The notes beneath the pieces are model-generated. The model was not told where the DNA came from and did no database searches. It saw nothing but the letters and a program-made list of their open reading frames with translations. A program made the position numbers and the translations under genes. 35,827 bases of DNA, taken from the NCBI GenBank assembly GCA_001781335.1, contig MFLL01000006.1, positions 1-35,827 on the forward strand, read 5' to 3'. Source of the stretch: Candidatus Kaiserbacteria bacterium RIFCSPHIGHO2_02_FULL_55_25 (lineage in GTDB: Bacteria > Patescibacteriota > Minisyncoccia > Phycocordibacterales > UBA2100). Below, piece by piece: positions 15,415 through 23,047 of the stretch; position 1 is the first letter of the stretch; each line of letters begins with the position of its first letter.

Positions 15415-15442
15415 ATTATAACAAGAAAAGCCCCTTTGTCAA
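15415..15442 (-). promoter_or_regulatory. Consensus promoter of the 14659-15336 gene
   Basis: Minus strand TTGACA (15442-15437), 16-bp spacer, TATAAT (15420-15415). The -35 lies inside an imperfect inverted repeat AGCCCTT/AAGGGGCT that could be an operator or part of the preceding terminator. Confidence 0.85.
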
Positions 15443-15468
15443 GGGCTATAAATACCTTATGCAGAGCC

Positions 15469-15501
15469 AAAAAACGACGGCGGAGCTTTGGGGCCCCGCC
15501 G
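15469..15501 (-). terminator. Intrinsic terminator of the 15536-16399 gene
   Basis: CGGCGGGGC and GCTCCGCCG (15501-15493, 15486-15478) form a 9-bp stem with one G-U pair on the minus strand, followed by TCG and TTTTTT. Confidence 0.88.
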
Positions 15502-15535
15502 TGTGATTTTAGTGTACTCGTACAGATTTGCAGGA

Positions 15536-16399
15536 TTAGGCTTGCGGCAGAGGCGCATCCGCTTCGGCCGCCGCGCGTGATGCCGGCGGTTCTGCAAGCG
15601 GCGCGAGAGCTGGAGCACGCCGCGGTTGCGGTTCGGCTCGCAGCTCGAGCCACGGCGGAACGTCGCCGGGGAATCGAGCATAGTAGGGCTTTTCGATGAT
15701 GGTCACGATACGGCGTCTGAGCACCTGACTGTCCGCTTCCCCTTGAAAATCCGGGTGAAGCAGGCCGTCACGTGAAGCAACGCGCCGGTCACCAATCGAG
15801 GCTGCACCCGAGGCTCTTGCGGCAAGCTGCGCCCGCAGGTTTGCGTTTTCCAGCTGCAAATCGTTGAATGCGGTATCGTTGACCGACGATGCCACGTAGT
15901 CATCGCCTTTCGTGTAGAAGAAGTCGATGACCGCAAACGCGATAGTGCCAAACAGGGCGATTTTTGCGAGCAGGTCGACGTTGAAGGTCCAATCCTGGTA
16001 GGTCAACACGGGCAAGCCCGTGAGACCCTTATTGGCGAGAAAGACGACGAGAGCAATCACAACGAGTGCCCCGCACGCCAGACGAGACGTCCAGATGTTG
16101 CGCCTCCGATGTTCCGCCACCGGCCACCGGCCGGAATGCAGATTGAAGAAGACGAGCATCGCGATAGCGGGTGCCATCATCATGATGAGGAGCTGTGCGA
16201 CCGTGCCACCGTAGTACGGCACGACCATGGTGCTCACCTGCGGGAAGATTCCGAGCAGGAAGGCAAAGGCGATGACCGTGAGAACCCACATGGTGTCCGC
16301 CACGATTGAGTAGAGCTTTCCGCGCTTACGCATTGATTTCTTGCCTCCGATTTCGATGAGTGGTGCCACCGCAGGTGCGGCAGCGGGTTGAACTTGCAC
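15536..16399 (-). CDS. Orphan polytopic membrane protein with cytoplasmic coiled coil
   Basis: 287 aa with a GTG start at 16399; an ATG at residue 23 (MRKRGKLYS) has GGAGG ten bases upstream and may be the true start. Four hydrophobic segments occur at about 30-51, 60-84, 106-125 and 142-163, followed by a short Leu/Asn/Ala helix (FNDLQLENANLRAQLAARA) and a Pro/Ala/Arg-rich tail. No family recognised. It has its own promoter (16494-16466) and terminator, so it is a one-gene unit. Confidence 0.7.
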   Translation of the reverse strand: MQVQPAAAPAVAPLIEIGGKKSMRKRGKLYSIVADTMWVLTVIAFAFLLGIFPQVSTMVVPYYGGTVAQLLIMMMAPAIAMLVFFNLHSGRWPVAEHRRRNIWTSRLACGALVVIALVVFLANKGLTGLPVLTYQDWTFNVDLLAKIALFGTIAFAVIDFFYTKGDDYVASSVNDTAFNDLQLENANLRAQLAARASGAASIGDRRVASRDGLLHPDFQGEADSQVLRRRIVTIIEKPYYARFPGDVPPWLELRAEPQPRRAPALAPLAEPPASRAAAEADAPLPQA

Positions 16400-16465
16400 G
16401 GACGCCGCGGATGCGGCGCCCGCAATTGAATCTGTATACCGGAACTACTCCGGTTGCCGAGCCAA

Positions 16466-16494
16466 GCAGTACACTATAAATGGTATCCTGTCAA
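16466..16494 (-). promoter_or_regulatory. Promoter of the 15536-16399 gene
   Basis: Minus strand TTGACA (16494-16489), 17-bp spacer, TACTGC (16471-16466). The spacer end TTTATAGTG and the start of the -10 (TACT) are shared with the sortase promoter at 21823-21851. Confidence 0.6.
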
Positions 16495-16501
16495 GTCGCC
16501 C

Positions 16502-16771
16502 CTACTTTTTCTTGCTCTTGAGAATTTGCTCCATCACGTCGAGCGTATCGAGAATTTCAAGACCTTTCTCCTGGATTTCCGCCACGACGCCTGCCTGCCG
16601 GTTCTGCTCCTGAAGACCTTTGAAATACATGCGGGTAAGGATGTCGCCTTGTACAGACTCCGGTAATTTCGGGAATTCCTCGGCGATAAGCTTCTGCGCG
16701 GCGGACTCATCCCCTTTCTCGTACAGAGCCTGCAATTGTGTATGAAATAGTTCGAGTGCGTCGTGTTCCAT
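16502..16771 (-). CDS. Small helical hypothetical protein
   Basis: 89 aa, no signal peptide or TM. The sequence (MEHDALELFHTQLQALYEKGDE, QKLIAEEFPKLPESVQGDILTRM) is wholly helical in character and ends in a Lys run. It starts 15 nt after the stop of the 636-aa gene 16787-18697 and is almost certainly co-transcribed with it, so the two may form a complex. No family recognised. The next promoter downstream begins right after its stop. Confidence 0.75.
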   Translation of the reverse strand: MEHDALELFHTQLQALYEKGDESAAQKLIAEEFPKLPESVQGDILTRMYFKGLQEQNRQAGVVAEIQEKGLEILDTLDVMEQILKSKKK

Positions 16772-16786
16772 ATATATAGTGATTAA

Positions 16787-18697
16787 TTAATTGAATGCCC
16801 CTTCGGTTGCTAAACGCTGTTTCGCACGGTCAAGTCGCACACTGAAGAGTGCGCTCAGGAAATTGGAAAACCAACCGAGTAGCGTCTGCCGCTGGGTCAA
16901 ATCCCTTTCACTGTCGGCAAAAAACGCTTCCTCGCGCGCTTCCGGCGTGGAATTATCCCATGTGCGCCCGTCCAAGTCACGGAAATTCGCGCGGAATTCC
17001 GGATTCCGCACTTGCTCAAGGAGTGCGTTCTCGTTGAGTTCCTCGTTTATGTGCCGCCGCTCCGTCCGCGCATCCGCGGCGGTGCCCACGCCACGTTCGC
17101 CCACCTGCGGCACGCGCTCGCCCGTCTGCGCTTCGCGTACGATACGCGAGATGAGCACGGGGTCGTTCGATACGGTGCCGGCAAGAAGATAGCCCATCGA
17201 CGCCCTGTTGGTCTGAATATGCTCGAGCGTCGCGCGTGAGCGTTTCGTCTTTTCTCCGTGGAACATCCAGCCCAGCAAACCGGGCTTCAGAATCTGCTTC
17301 TGCAATTTCGGGTCGAGCCTGTTCCAATCCAAATCGTCCGCCTTGATACCTGTCTTGTCGGTATGATAATGGACACGTTCATTGAGTCCGATGTAATAAT
17401 CGCTCTCGCGAATATCGCGATTGGCGCGTTGTGAGAGCACCATGGCGTTGATTTCGTCGTGCGAGCCGCGCATAAACAGATAGCTCATCGACGTCTTCAT
17501 CACTTCCATGGCCCGTTCCGGCTTGAGATTAAAACGTATCGACGCAAATGCGGGATTGTGCACGAGCATGAACGTGACGTCTTCTTTCGTGAGGTTTGTT
17601 TGAACCTCCTCAAGCAGTAGCTTGCGGTGGCCGAATTCCTCGAGCAGGTGCCCAAGCTCCGCCCAATCCGATGCCTGCATTGCTTCCGGATGCTCGGACG
17701 CCGCCATGTAGCGCAAAAATAATTCGTGCGGCCCGTGCGCCCGCACAAGCTCGCCGAACATCTCTTGGTCTTTCTTGCTCGGGAGAATGACGTCCATCGT
17801 CGGTCCCTGCTCAAAGGTAAGCGGGACGTTCCGCTCAATGCGTCCCTTGGATAAATTTCTCCAGATGAAATCCGGTATGACACCTGCAGGAACCCTCTGC
17901 GGTGCGATGAGTGGCGCTTGCGGCCCTTGCGGCATTGCGGGACCGGCGCCGGCCAACCCGCGTCCGCCCGGTCCTCTGGGATTCAGTAAGCGCTCGACAT
18001 CTGCCAACGTGTACCTCTGCTCGGTGCCATCGGGATTGGTACGAGGTCTGCCGTCGGGGTCGAGGTACACATAGTAATCCGGTACCCCTGCGTTTGGCCC
18101 GCCTGTTGTGTTGTCCGAATTGTGGACGAGTTGGAATCGCCTGCGGTCGAATCGTTCTCGCGGCGGTAGAAACGGTTCCTGCCCGGCACGCCGGTCTCTG
18201 TTGCGTACATTATCTTGCGCCTGTGCACCCAGTCTCCCGAGGTCTATTGTTCCGTTTGTTCCCTGCACCACCTCTCCCGCTCCCGCAGCCGACGGAGCAT
18301 CGGCTGGTCCGGCAGGTGGCAACAATGCCGCTAGTCGTCGGGGGCCTTTTTCACGCCTTGTCTTTGGATTGGCGGTGATTGCAGTTATTTTCGCATATTC
18401 AACGGGGTTGACCGGTCGTAACCTATGGCCGGCATAGGTAAATACGCCCGGCGCGGACGAGTCGGCGGACGGGTCAATGATGAAATCTCCCCCCTCGGGG
18501 GCCTCCGATACTTCGTTCGGCATGACGGCAAAGAAATCTTCTTTCGCCTCAGCAGGCGCTTCCTTTGGCTCATCTACAGAGTCCACTTTCTTGCCGCCAG
18601 CGGTAAGGTCCGGCAATGGAATTACGATGTCACTTTCCACCGGCACCTTGCGACGCTTCATTGCTTCGGCGGCCCGCCGTTCGAATGCTTCAGTCAT
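16787..18697 (-). CDS. Large hypothetical cytoplasmic protein
   Basis: 636 aa, no signal peptide. Residues 1-120 are low-complexity and acidic/Ala-Pro-rich; a middle part has a Gly/Pro linker (about 240-275); 280-560 looks folded and helical (NVPLTFEQGPTMDVILPSKKDQEMFGELV, WAELGHLLEEFGHRKLLLEEVQ). The end (LLGWFSNFLSALFSV) is a weak amphipathic or membrane-touching helix. No family recognised. TACAAT lies six bases before the ATG (18709-18704) and there is no ribosome site, so it follows the leaderless pattern. First gene of a two-gene operon with 16502-16771. Confidence 0.75.
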   Translation of the reverse strand: MTEAFERRAAEAMKRRKVPVESDIVIPLPDLTAGGKKVDSVDEPKEAPAEAKEDFFAVMPNEVSEAPEGGDFIIDPSADSSAPGVFTYAGHRLRPVNPVEYAKITAITANPKTRREKGPRRLAALLPPAGPADAPSAAGAGEVVQGTNGTIDLGRLGAQAQDNVRNRDRRAGQEPFLPPRERFDRRRFQLVHNSDNTTGGPNAGVPDYYVYLDPDGRPRTNPDGTEQRYTLADVERLLNPRGPGGRGLAGAGPAMPQGPQAPLIAPQRVPAGVIPDFIWRNLSKGRIERNVPLTFEQGPTMDVILPSKKDQEMFGELVRAHGPHELFLRYMAASEHPEAMQASDWAELGHLLEEFGHRKLLLEEVQTNLTKEDVTFMLVHNPAFASIRFNLKPERAMEVMKTSMSYLFMRGSHDEINAMVLSQRANRDIRESDYYIGLNERVHYHTDKTGIKADDLDWNRLDPKLQKQILKPGLLGWMFHGEKTKRSRATLEHIQTNRASMGYLLAGTVSNDPVLISRIVREAQTGERVPQVGERGVGTAADARTERRHINEELNENALLEQVRNPEFRANFRDLDGRTWDNSTPEAREEAFFADSERDLTQRQTLLGWFSNFLSALFSVRLDRAKQRLATEGAFN

Positions 18698-18703
18698 GAA
18701 AAA

Positions 18704-18709
18704 ATTGTA
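18704..18709 (-). promoter_or_regulatory. -10 box of the 16787-18697 gene (leaderless type)
   Basis: Minus strand TACAAT, then six bases (five T and a C) and the ATG. No convincing -35; the terminator of the preceding gene lies about 35 bp upstream. Confidence 0.45.
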
Positions 18710-18742
18710 GCACGCGATTGAAGGGCTTTAGGGCGTTTCCCC

Positions 18743-18773
18743 AAAAAAACAGGGGGCCGTGAGGCCCCGCTGT
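18743..18773 (-). terminator. Intrinsic terminator of the 18811-19623 gene
   Basis: Minus strand ACAGCGGGGCC and GGCCCCCTGT around a TCAC loop, then a run of seven T (18749-18743). Confidence 0.92.
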
Positions 18774-18810
18774 TACAAGTCTTGAACTGTAGAGAACTTC
18801 GTTCCCGGTA

Positions 18811-19623
18811 TCAGGCGGCGTCCATGTGGTCCATGGGCGGCTTGATGACCTTGAACGTCTTCTCGCGCTTATTGGCTTTTTCGACCTCCTGCAGGTACGT
18901 AACGTCCTGCATGGCGAGATCCATAAATTTCTTCTGCCAATACTCGCTGTTGGTGACATCCTGCACCTTCCATGAGCCGTCCTTGGTGAGCTCGTGGATT
19001 TTCAGCTCGCCATCGATTTGGCCGACGAGAATCGGCCCGCCGATGACAGCTTCCAGCTGGACGGCTCGTTGTTTCGGGACGCCGACCAGACCACGGACCC
19101 TGCCGAACCGCTCGTCAGCGATGACGCGCGATGGCGCAGTGATGTCGAGGTCGATGCCTTCACCGACGACTTCGGCGGCGTCAGCCGTGATCGGGAACGC
19201 GCCGTGATACCGGAGCTTTCCGCCACTTTTGACGATTTCCGCGAAGTCTTCGGTCGTCGAGCCATGGGACCCCACCAGCAAGCCGGTGACAACGGTCCTA
19301 AGCGCGACGCCTTCCTTTTGCTGGCGGACCAGCTCATAGGAATCGTCACCCACCGGCGCGACATCGGCGCGGAACAGACGGTCGCCTTTGATTTGCGGCA
19401 TTCTGTCCGGGTCGCTCGCGACGGGAATCGCACGGGGCTTGCGCCCACGGCGACCGGCGTTGATCGGTCCGAGGATGATGCTGAGGCCGGCGGCGCCGGT
19501 CTCGTCAACCGTCTCGAACAGATTGGCGCCAGTGAGATATTCCAGATGAGCCGGAACCTTGCCAAGCTTCTTCAAGCGGGCAAGCAGTCGAGCATTGTCG
19601 ACTGTCAGTTCAAAGCCTCGCAT
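18811..19623 (-). CDS. Hypothetical cytoplasmic beta-rich protein
   Basis: 270 aa starting MRGFELTVDNARLLARLKK. No signal peptide or TM. The N-terminal part contains a glycine-rich beta region (GAAGLSIILGPINAGRRGRKPRAIPV); the middle has VALRTVVTGLLVGSHGSTTEDFAEIV; the C-terminal third is charged and helical. No family recognised. The ATG has GAGGAG nine bases upstream. A consensus -35 and TACCAT give a leader of about 73 nt, and a strong terminator follows: another monocistronic unit. Confidence 0.75.
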   Translation of the reverse strand: MRGFELTVDNARLLARLKKLGKVPAHLEYLTGANLFETVDETGAAGLSIILGPINAGRRGRKPRAIPVASDPDRMPQIKGDRLFRADVAPVGDDSYELVRQQKEGVALRTVVTGLLVGSHGSTTEDFAEIVKSGGKLRYHGAFPITADAAEVVGEGIDLDITAPSRVIADERFGRVRGLVGVPKQRAVQLEAVIGGPILVGQIDGELKIHELTKDGSWKVQDVTNSEYWQKKFMDLAMQDVTYLQEVEKANKREKTFKVIKPPMDHMDAA

Positions 19624-19702
19624 CTTTCAGTTCTCCTCGATACTTGTGTCAATGTTGGGAGCTTCCGTCGGAAGCTCCAGAGCTGTCTTTGCTCTACGCG
19701 CC

Positions 19703-19730
19703 ATGGTAGCACATCTGACAGAAATGTCAA
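19703..19730 (-). promoter_or_regulatory. Promoter with palindromic overlap, 18811-19623 gene
   Basis: Minus strand TTGACA (19730-19725), 16-bp spacer, TACCAT (19708-19703). TGACAGAAATGTCA (19716-19729) is an inverted repeat covering the -35, a plausible repressor site. Confidence 0.65.
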
Positions 19731-19741
19731 TGTTTCGAGGT

Positions 19742-19779
19742 AAAAAGAGGATGCGCCGCGGCAAGCATTGCCGCGGCGC
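19742..19779 (-). terminator. Intrinsic terminator of the 19808-20497 gene
   Basis: GCGCCGCGGCAA and its perfect complement (19753-19764, 19768-19779) with a 3-nt loop; on the minus strand ATCCTCTTTTT follows. Confidence 0.92.
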
Positions 19780-19807
19780 TTTGTTTGAATGATCGACTGT
19801 TGCGCGG

Positions 19808-20497
19808 TTAACCGCGCCGTTCCGTCCGCTCGCCCATCGGGGCGGCCTTCGAGAACGTGTTGCCAGTGTTGTACATGATGTAGTTGACGAGGCTCGTCGA
19901 GACCCACACCTGCACCAGAATGAACCATTCGATGAACCCGAAGTAGACGGGTGTCGTCAAATATCCGCGGCCCATCTCGACCGGAATAGTGACGAACAAG
20001 AGCTTGAGTATGTCTCCGTCATACACCGGATACACGTGGATGGTCACGTGAATCGCGAAGGTCAGGGCCCAGATGACGAATGCGCCGATGACGCCGTAGA
20101 ATGGACCCTGCGCAGTGTTTTGCTGTTCGCTCAACTGCTCCTGCTTGATGGCTCCGCGACCCATCATCTGGCCAATGAGCTCGCGACCCTCGAAATAGAC
20201 GAAGAATACGACCCAGGTGGCGAGCCACCAAATGAGAATCGTTTTCTTGGTCTCGACGGACAGGCCGCTCAAGCCGAGCAGAGGTACGCCGAGCGCCACA
20301 GCGACCCCGACGATGAACGCGTCCCACCGTTCGAGCCAGATGTACGGCGGCTTTCCATCAGGTTGGGGCAACATGCCAAACGCGACACGCAACCTGACAA
20401 ATTTCGGCTTTCGATCCGATTCGGATATGGCAGGGGGCTGCTGCGCAGGCTGGGCAGATTGCGGCGCAGGTGCTGCGCCGGGGGTCTGGTCTGTCAT
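19808..20497 (-). CDS. Orphan polytopic membrane protein
   Basis: 229 aa from the ATG at 20497, chosen because AAGGA lies eight bases upstream; a TTG 25 codons earlier is rejected. A Pro/Ala/Gln-rich cytoplasmic N-terminus precedes four or five TM segments (AFIVGVAVALGVPLLGL; ILIWWLATWVVFFVYF; FYGVIGAFVIWALTFAIHV; FGFIEWFILVQVWVSTSLV). Short Arg-rich C-terminus (GERTERRG). No family recognised. TTGACT at 20572-20567 is a possible -35. Own terminator, so a separate unit downstream of the sortase operon. Confidence 0.75.
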   Translation of the reverse strand: MTDQTPGAAPAPQSAQPAQQPPAISESDRKPKFVRLRVAFGMLPQPDGKPPYIWLERWDAFIVGVAVALGVPLLGLSGLSVETKKTILIWWLATWVVFFVYFEGRELIGQMMGRGAIKQEQLSEQQNTAQGPFYGVIGAFVIWALTFAIHVTIHVYPVYDGDILKLLFVTIPVEMGRGYLTTPVYFGFIEWFILVQVWVSTSLVNYIMYNTGNTFSKAAPMGERTERRG

Positions 20498-20582
20498 GAC
20501 ACAAATCCTTGTTGCGTCCCGATGCAGCTCGGGAACTGTGGAAGTTGTGCCTCTAAAATCCTTTTGAGTCAAGAAGCCGCCG

Positions 20583-21146
20583 TTAGCGGCCCCAGCGGTC
20601 GATGCTGATGGCGTGTCCTATATCCACCGCATAGCCGATGTCGACGGGATGTGCGATTGCGACGGGTGTACCGACGGAGACCGCACGGCCGATGCTGACT
20701 GCGCGGCCTATGTTTACCGCATGAGCGATATTGACCGCGTGTGCGATATCAACGGCGCGGCCTACCGGCGCGAGTCTTCCGCCGTAGGATTCGATGCCGA
20801 CTGCGTGCGCGATATCTACCGCGTGCGCGATAGTCACCGGATGAGCGATGCCGACGATGCGCCCGACAATCACCGGATGAGCGACACTGACGGGATGCGC
20901 GACTTCTACCGGATAGCCCGCCAAAAACGGACGACCGACGGAAACAGGATGCGACGCCGACGCGGGTCTGCCTGCCGAAGCGGGATACCCGACTATCTCC
21001 GAGTCGGTTATGACTATCGTTTCGTACTCGTCGTACACGGCACAGCCGCAACTCCCCGAAGTGCCGTCGGGCGGAGCGGCGGCGTAGACAGGCGCGGCTA
21101 TGCCGAGCACCGCGAGCACCGTAAACAATGTAAGTGTGTATCGCAT
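20583..21146 (-). CDS. Secreted hexapeptide-repeat protein, probable left-handed beta-helix
   Basis: 187 aa. Signal peptide 1-23 (MRYTLTLFTVLAVLGIAAPVYA). From residue 52 to the end the sequence is about 21 tandem hexapeptides such as IAHAVD, IAHAVN, IGRAVS, VAHPVS and VGTPVA, broken once by IESYGGRLAP (118-127). They fit the [LIV]-[GAED]-x-x-[STAV]-x pattern of left-handed parallel beta-helices, about seven coils of three. Known cytoplasmic members are acyl- or acetyltransferases; this one is exported and has no catalytic extension, so a structural or binding role is more likely. The ATG comes one base after the sortase stop, so it is translationally coupled to it. The pair GSCGC (31-35) could form a disulfide or anchor. 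Confidence 0.85.
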   Translation of the reverse strand: MRYTLTLFTVLAVLGIAAPVYAAAPPDGTSGSCGCAVYDEYETIVITDSEIVGYPASAGRPASASHPVSVGRPFLAGYPVEVAHPVSVAHPVIVGRIVGIAHPVTIAHAVDIAHAVGIESYGGRLAPVGRAVDIAHAVNIAHAVNIGRAVSIGRAVSVGTPVAIAHPVDIGYAVDIGHAISIDRWGR

Positions 21147-21147
21147 A

Positions 21148-21816
21148 CTAGATGTCGTAGGTTCCGACGAAGCTCGCTTCGAGTACGTAGCGGGCGCTCT
21201 TGCCGGTGAGTGTGTCGCACGTCACGAGCGTGAGGCGCGTGCCTTTCTCGGGCGACATATCGATGTTGGTGTTGGTCGCGTCTGCCGTAATAATCGACAC
21301 GACGCTGTACATGTAGGCTTTGCCCTGTGCAGTGAGCGTGATGGTGTCTCCCGTCTTGAGCTCGGGAACTTTGTTGAACGCCTGATACATTTTGTTGCGG
21401 ACAATCGGCAGATTCGAGGAGTGCGCGAAGATAATCATGTTACCCACCTCGCCAAGCTGAGCCGAGTCCACGTAGCGCGCGGGACCGTTTTGCAAAAGCG
21501 CATCGAGCGCACTGATATCGCGCGTCGCAGGGTTCTGTACGGCAAGGTCGAGGTCGATGGCGGGAATGATGAGACGCTCCGGCGCGACCCCGCTTACCGC
21601 AGGCGTCTCTTCGCCAAGCTCCGGGAGTGACGCAAGCGCGATATTGTTCTGCGAATCAGAACCGCTTGTGGTGAGCGACGTCGAACCATCGATATAATCC
21701 GGCACGAAGCCGACGGAATCGGCCGTCGAAAGCGAGAGAAAGAAAATCACTACCGTCGCGGCCAAAAAGACCGTCACCGGCGGCCTGTCCTCGGATTTGT
21801 GGGAAGAGTTATTCAC
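21148..21816 (-). CDS. Sortase, membrane-anchored transpeptidase
   Basis: 222 aa from the GTG at 21816; the frame runs to 21831, but that region is the -10 box. An N-terminal TM segment (about 14-35) precedes a sortase beta-barrel: RLIIPAIDLDLAV (81-93), catalytic His132 in IIFAHSS, Cys200 in LTLVTCDTLTG, and Arg209 in SARYVLEASF. Sortases cut a C-terminal motif of secreted proteins and join them to the envelope. The class is uncertain. Good promoter with the start point near the GTG, so probably leaderless. Next on the same message is the beta-helix protein; a divergent CARDB-like protein shares the control region. The IPYTG protein (12434-13819) is a candidate substrate. Confidence 0.92.
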   Translation of the reverse strand: MNNSSHKSEDRPPVTVFLAATVVIFFLSLSTADSVGFVPDYIDGSTSLTTSGSDSQNNIALASLPELGEETPAVSGVAPERLIIPAIDLDLAVQNPATRDISALDALLQNGPARYVDSAQLGEVGNMIIFAHSSNLPIVRNKMYQAFNKVPELKTGDTITLTAQGKAYMYSVVSIITADATNTNIDMSPEKGTRLTLVTCDTLTGKSARYVLEASFVGTYDI

Positions 21817-21822
21817 GGCGAT

Positions 21823-21883
21823 ATAGTACACTATAAATATCGTCTTGTCAACCTTTGACGGATGGCTCTAATCATGGAATTAT
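21823..21883. promoter_or_regulatory. Back-to-back divergent promoters of sortase operon and CARDB-like gene
   Basis: Minus: TTGACA (21851-21846), 17 bp, TACTAT (21828-21823), 6 nt to the sortase GTG. Plus: TTGACG (21855-21860), 17 bp, AATTAT (21878-21883), 7 nt to the ATG at 21891. The two -35 boxes are three bases apart and face away from each other, so polymerases would compete and the genes are likely co-controlled. Confidence 0.7.
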
Positions 21884-21890
21884 CACGGGC

Positions 21891-22979
21891 ATGGCAGATG
21901 CACAGCACCCGCCGCAAGCAAGCGCCTCCCCCGCCCGAACCGAGCCCATTTCGGTATTTGCAAATGTCTTAGCGGTTGCCGGAATCATCATTCTTGTCAT
22001 CATCGTCCTGTGGGGCATCATCCACATATTCTCGCTTTCGGGCGGATGGTTCTCTTCTCTCTTTTCGGGTTCGCGCAATACCGCTATCCAAGTGACCGTG
22101 CCGTCTCAGGCCGACTCCGGCGAGCCGGTTGCCGTGAACTGGAAATATTCTCCGAGTGTAAAAGGCAATTATGCGCTCCTCTATCCGTGCACTGCCGGCC
22201 TTTCATTCTCACTGTACGGCGGCGCACAGATTCCCTGCGGAGGTGCGTACACGCTTGGGCTTGCGACAAGCTCAGCCACGATTTTCCCGCTCTCAACTGC
22301 GACCACGAGCGTACGGGTTCCGCTTACCATTCTGTATATCCCTTCGTCGACCAGCACGACGGCTTCTGTGCCCGCGCAAGGCTCGGCAAGCACGGTCATC
22401 AATCCCGCGAAGCTCATCGTCACTCCTGTTGCCGAGCCGAGGAAACCGGCGACCCCTATCAATACCTCTCCCGTAGCGACGGGTCCCGCCGACCTCGCCG
22501 TCACCATACTCTCGCTCAACGCGGATTCGTGGGGGAACGCGACAGTGACGTTCGATATCGGAAATGTCGGCGGCTCACCCTCCGGCACGTACTACTTCTC
22601 TGCGCAACTCCCCACGACACAGTCGTACTCGTATTCGTCACCCGCGCAGGCCCCGCTTGCGGCCGGTTCGCGTATCGTGAACACCCTGAACTTCACGATG
22701 GCCAGCCCCGGCACATTCACCGTGAGCGTAACGAGCGGCAACGACTCAAACGCCTCGAACAACTACGTGTCGCAGTATTTGAACTCACCGTACAACGTGC
22801 AGTATCAAAATCAGTACTACACGCCAAGCACGTACCAAACCAATATCGGGAACCAGCAGTGCTACTGGAACGGTGCCGCGTACATCTGCAATCAGGGCAA
22901 CTATTACAATTCTGGTAACGGCCTGCCTTACTACCAAAACAGCGGTCAGTATCCGTACATCACTCCGAACGGATACTAA
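21891..22979 (+). CDS. Membrane-anchored surface protein with CARDB-like domain
   Basis: 362 aa from the ATG at 21891 (the frame extends 12 codons upstream into the promoter). A cytoplasmic N-terminus of about 22 residues, then TM 23-47 (FANVLAVAGIIILVIIVLWG), a first beta region (65-150) with two Cys, a Ser/Thr/Pro linker (150-200), a CARDB-like Ig fold (200-297: DLAVTILSLNADSWGNATVTF, GTFTVSV, NASNNYVSQYL) and a Tyr/Asn/Gln-rich tail with CYWNGAAYIC. CARDB domains are adhesion or scaffold modules. It diverges from the sortase with nearly shared promoters. Its TM is N-terminal, so it is not itself a sorting-signal substrate. Confidence 0.82.
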   Translation: MADAQHPPQASASPARTEPISVFANVLAVAGIIILVIIVLWGIIHIFSLSGGWFSSLFSGSRNTAIQVTVPSQADSGEPVAVNWKYSPSVKGNYALLYPCTAGLSFSLYGGAQIPCGGAYTLGLATSSATIFPLSTATTSVRVPLTILYIPSSTSTTASVPAQGSASTVINPAKLIVTPVAEPRKPATPINTSPVATGPADLAVTILSLNADSWGNATVTFDIGNVGGSPSGTYYFSAQLPTTQSYSYSSPAQAPLAAGSRIVNTLNFTMASPGTFTVSVTSGNDSNASNNYVSQYLNSPYNVQYQNQYYTPSTYQTNIGNQQCYWNGAAYICNQGNYYNSGNGLPYYQNSGQYPYITPNGY

Positions 22980-22994
22980 TATTATAAAAAGATT

Positions 22995-23030
22995 AAGGGC
23001 GGCCGCTGCGGCCGCCCTTTTCTGTCTTGT
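22995..23030 (+). terminator. Intrinsic terminator of the CARDB-like gene
   Basis: AAGGGCGGCC (22995-23004) and GGCCGCCCTT (23010-23019) around GCTGC, followed by TTCTGTCTTGTCTTT. Confidence 0.85.
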
Positions 23031-23047
23031 CTTTCTGATGCGCGAGT

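Noticed and set aside
20613-21209. 198-aa open frame on the plus strand opposite the hexapeptide-repeat gene
   Set aside because: It is the mirror of an 18-bp periodic repeat, which keeps several frames open. The minus frame has a signal peptide, coupling to sortase and a known repeat pattern.
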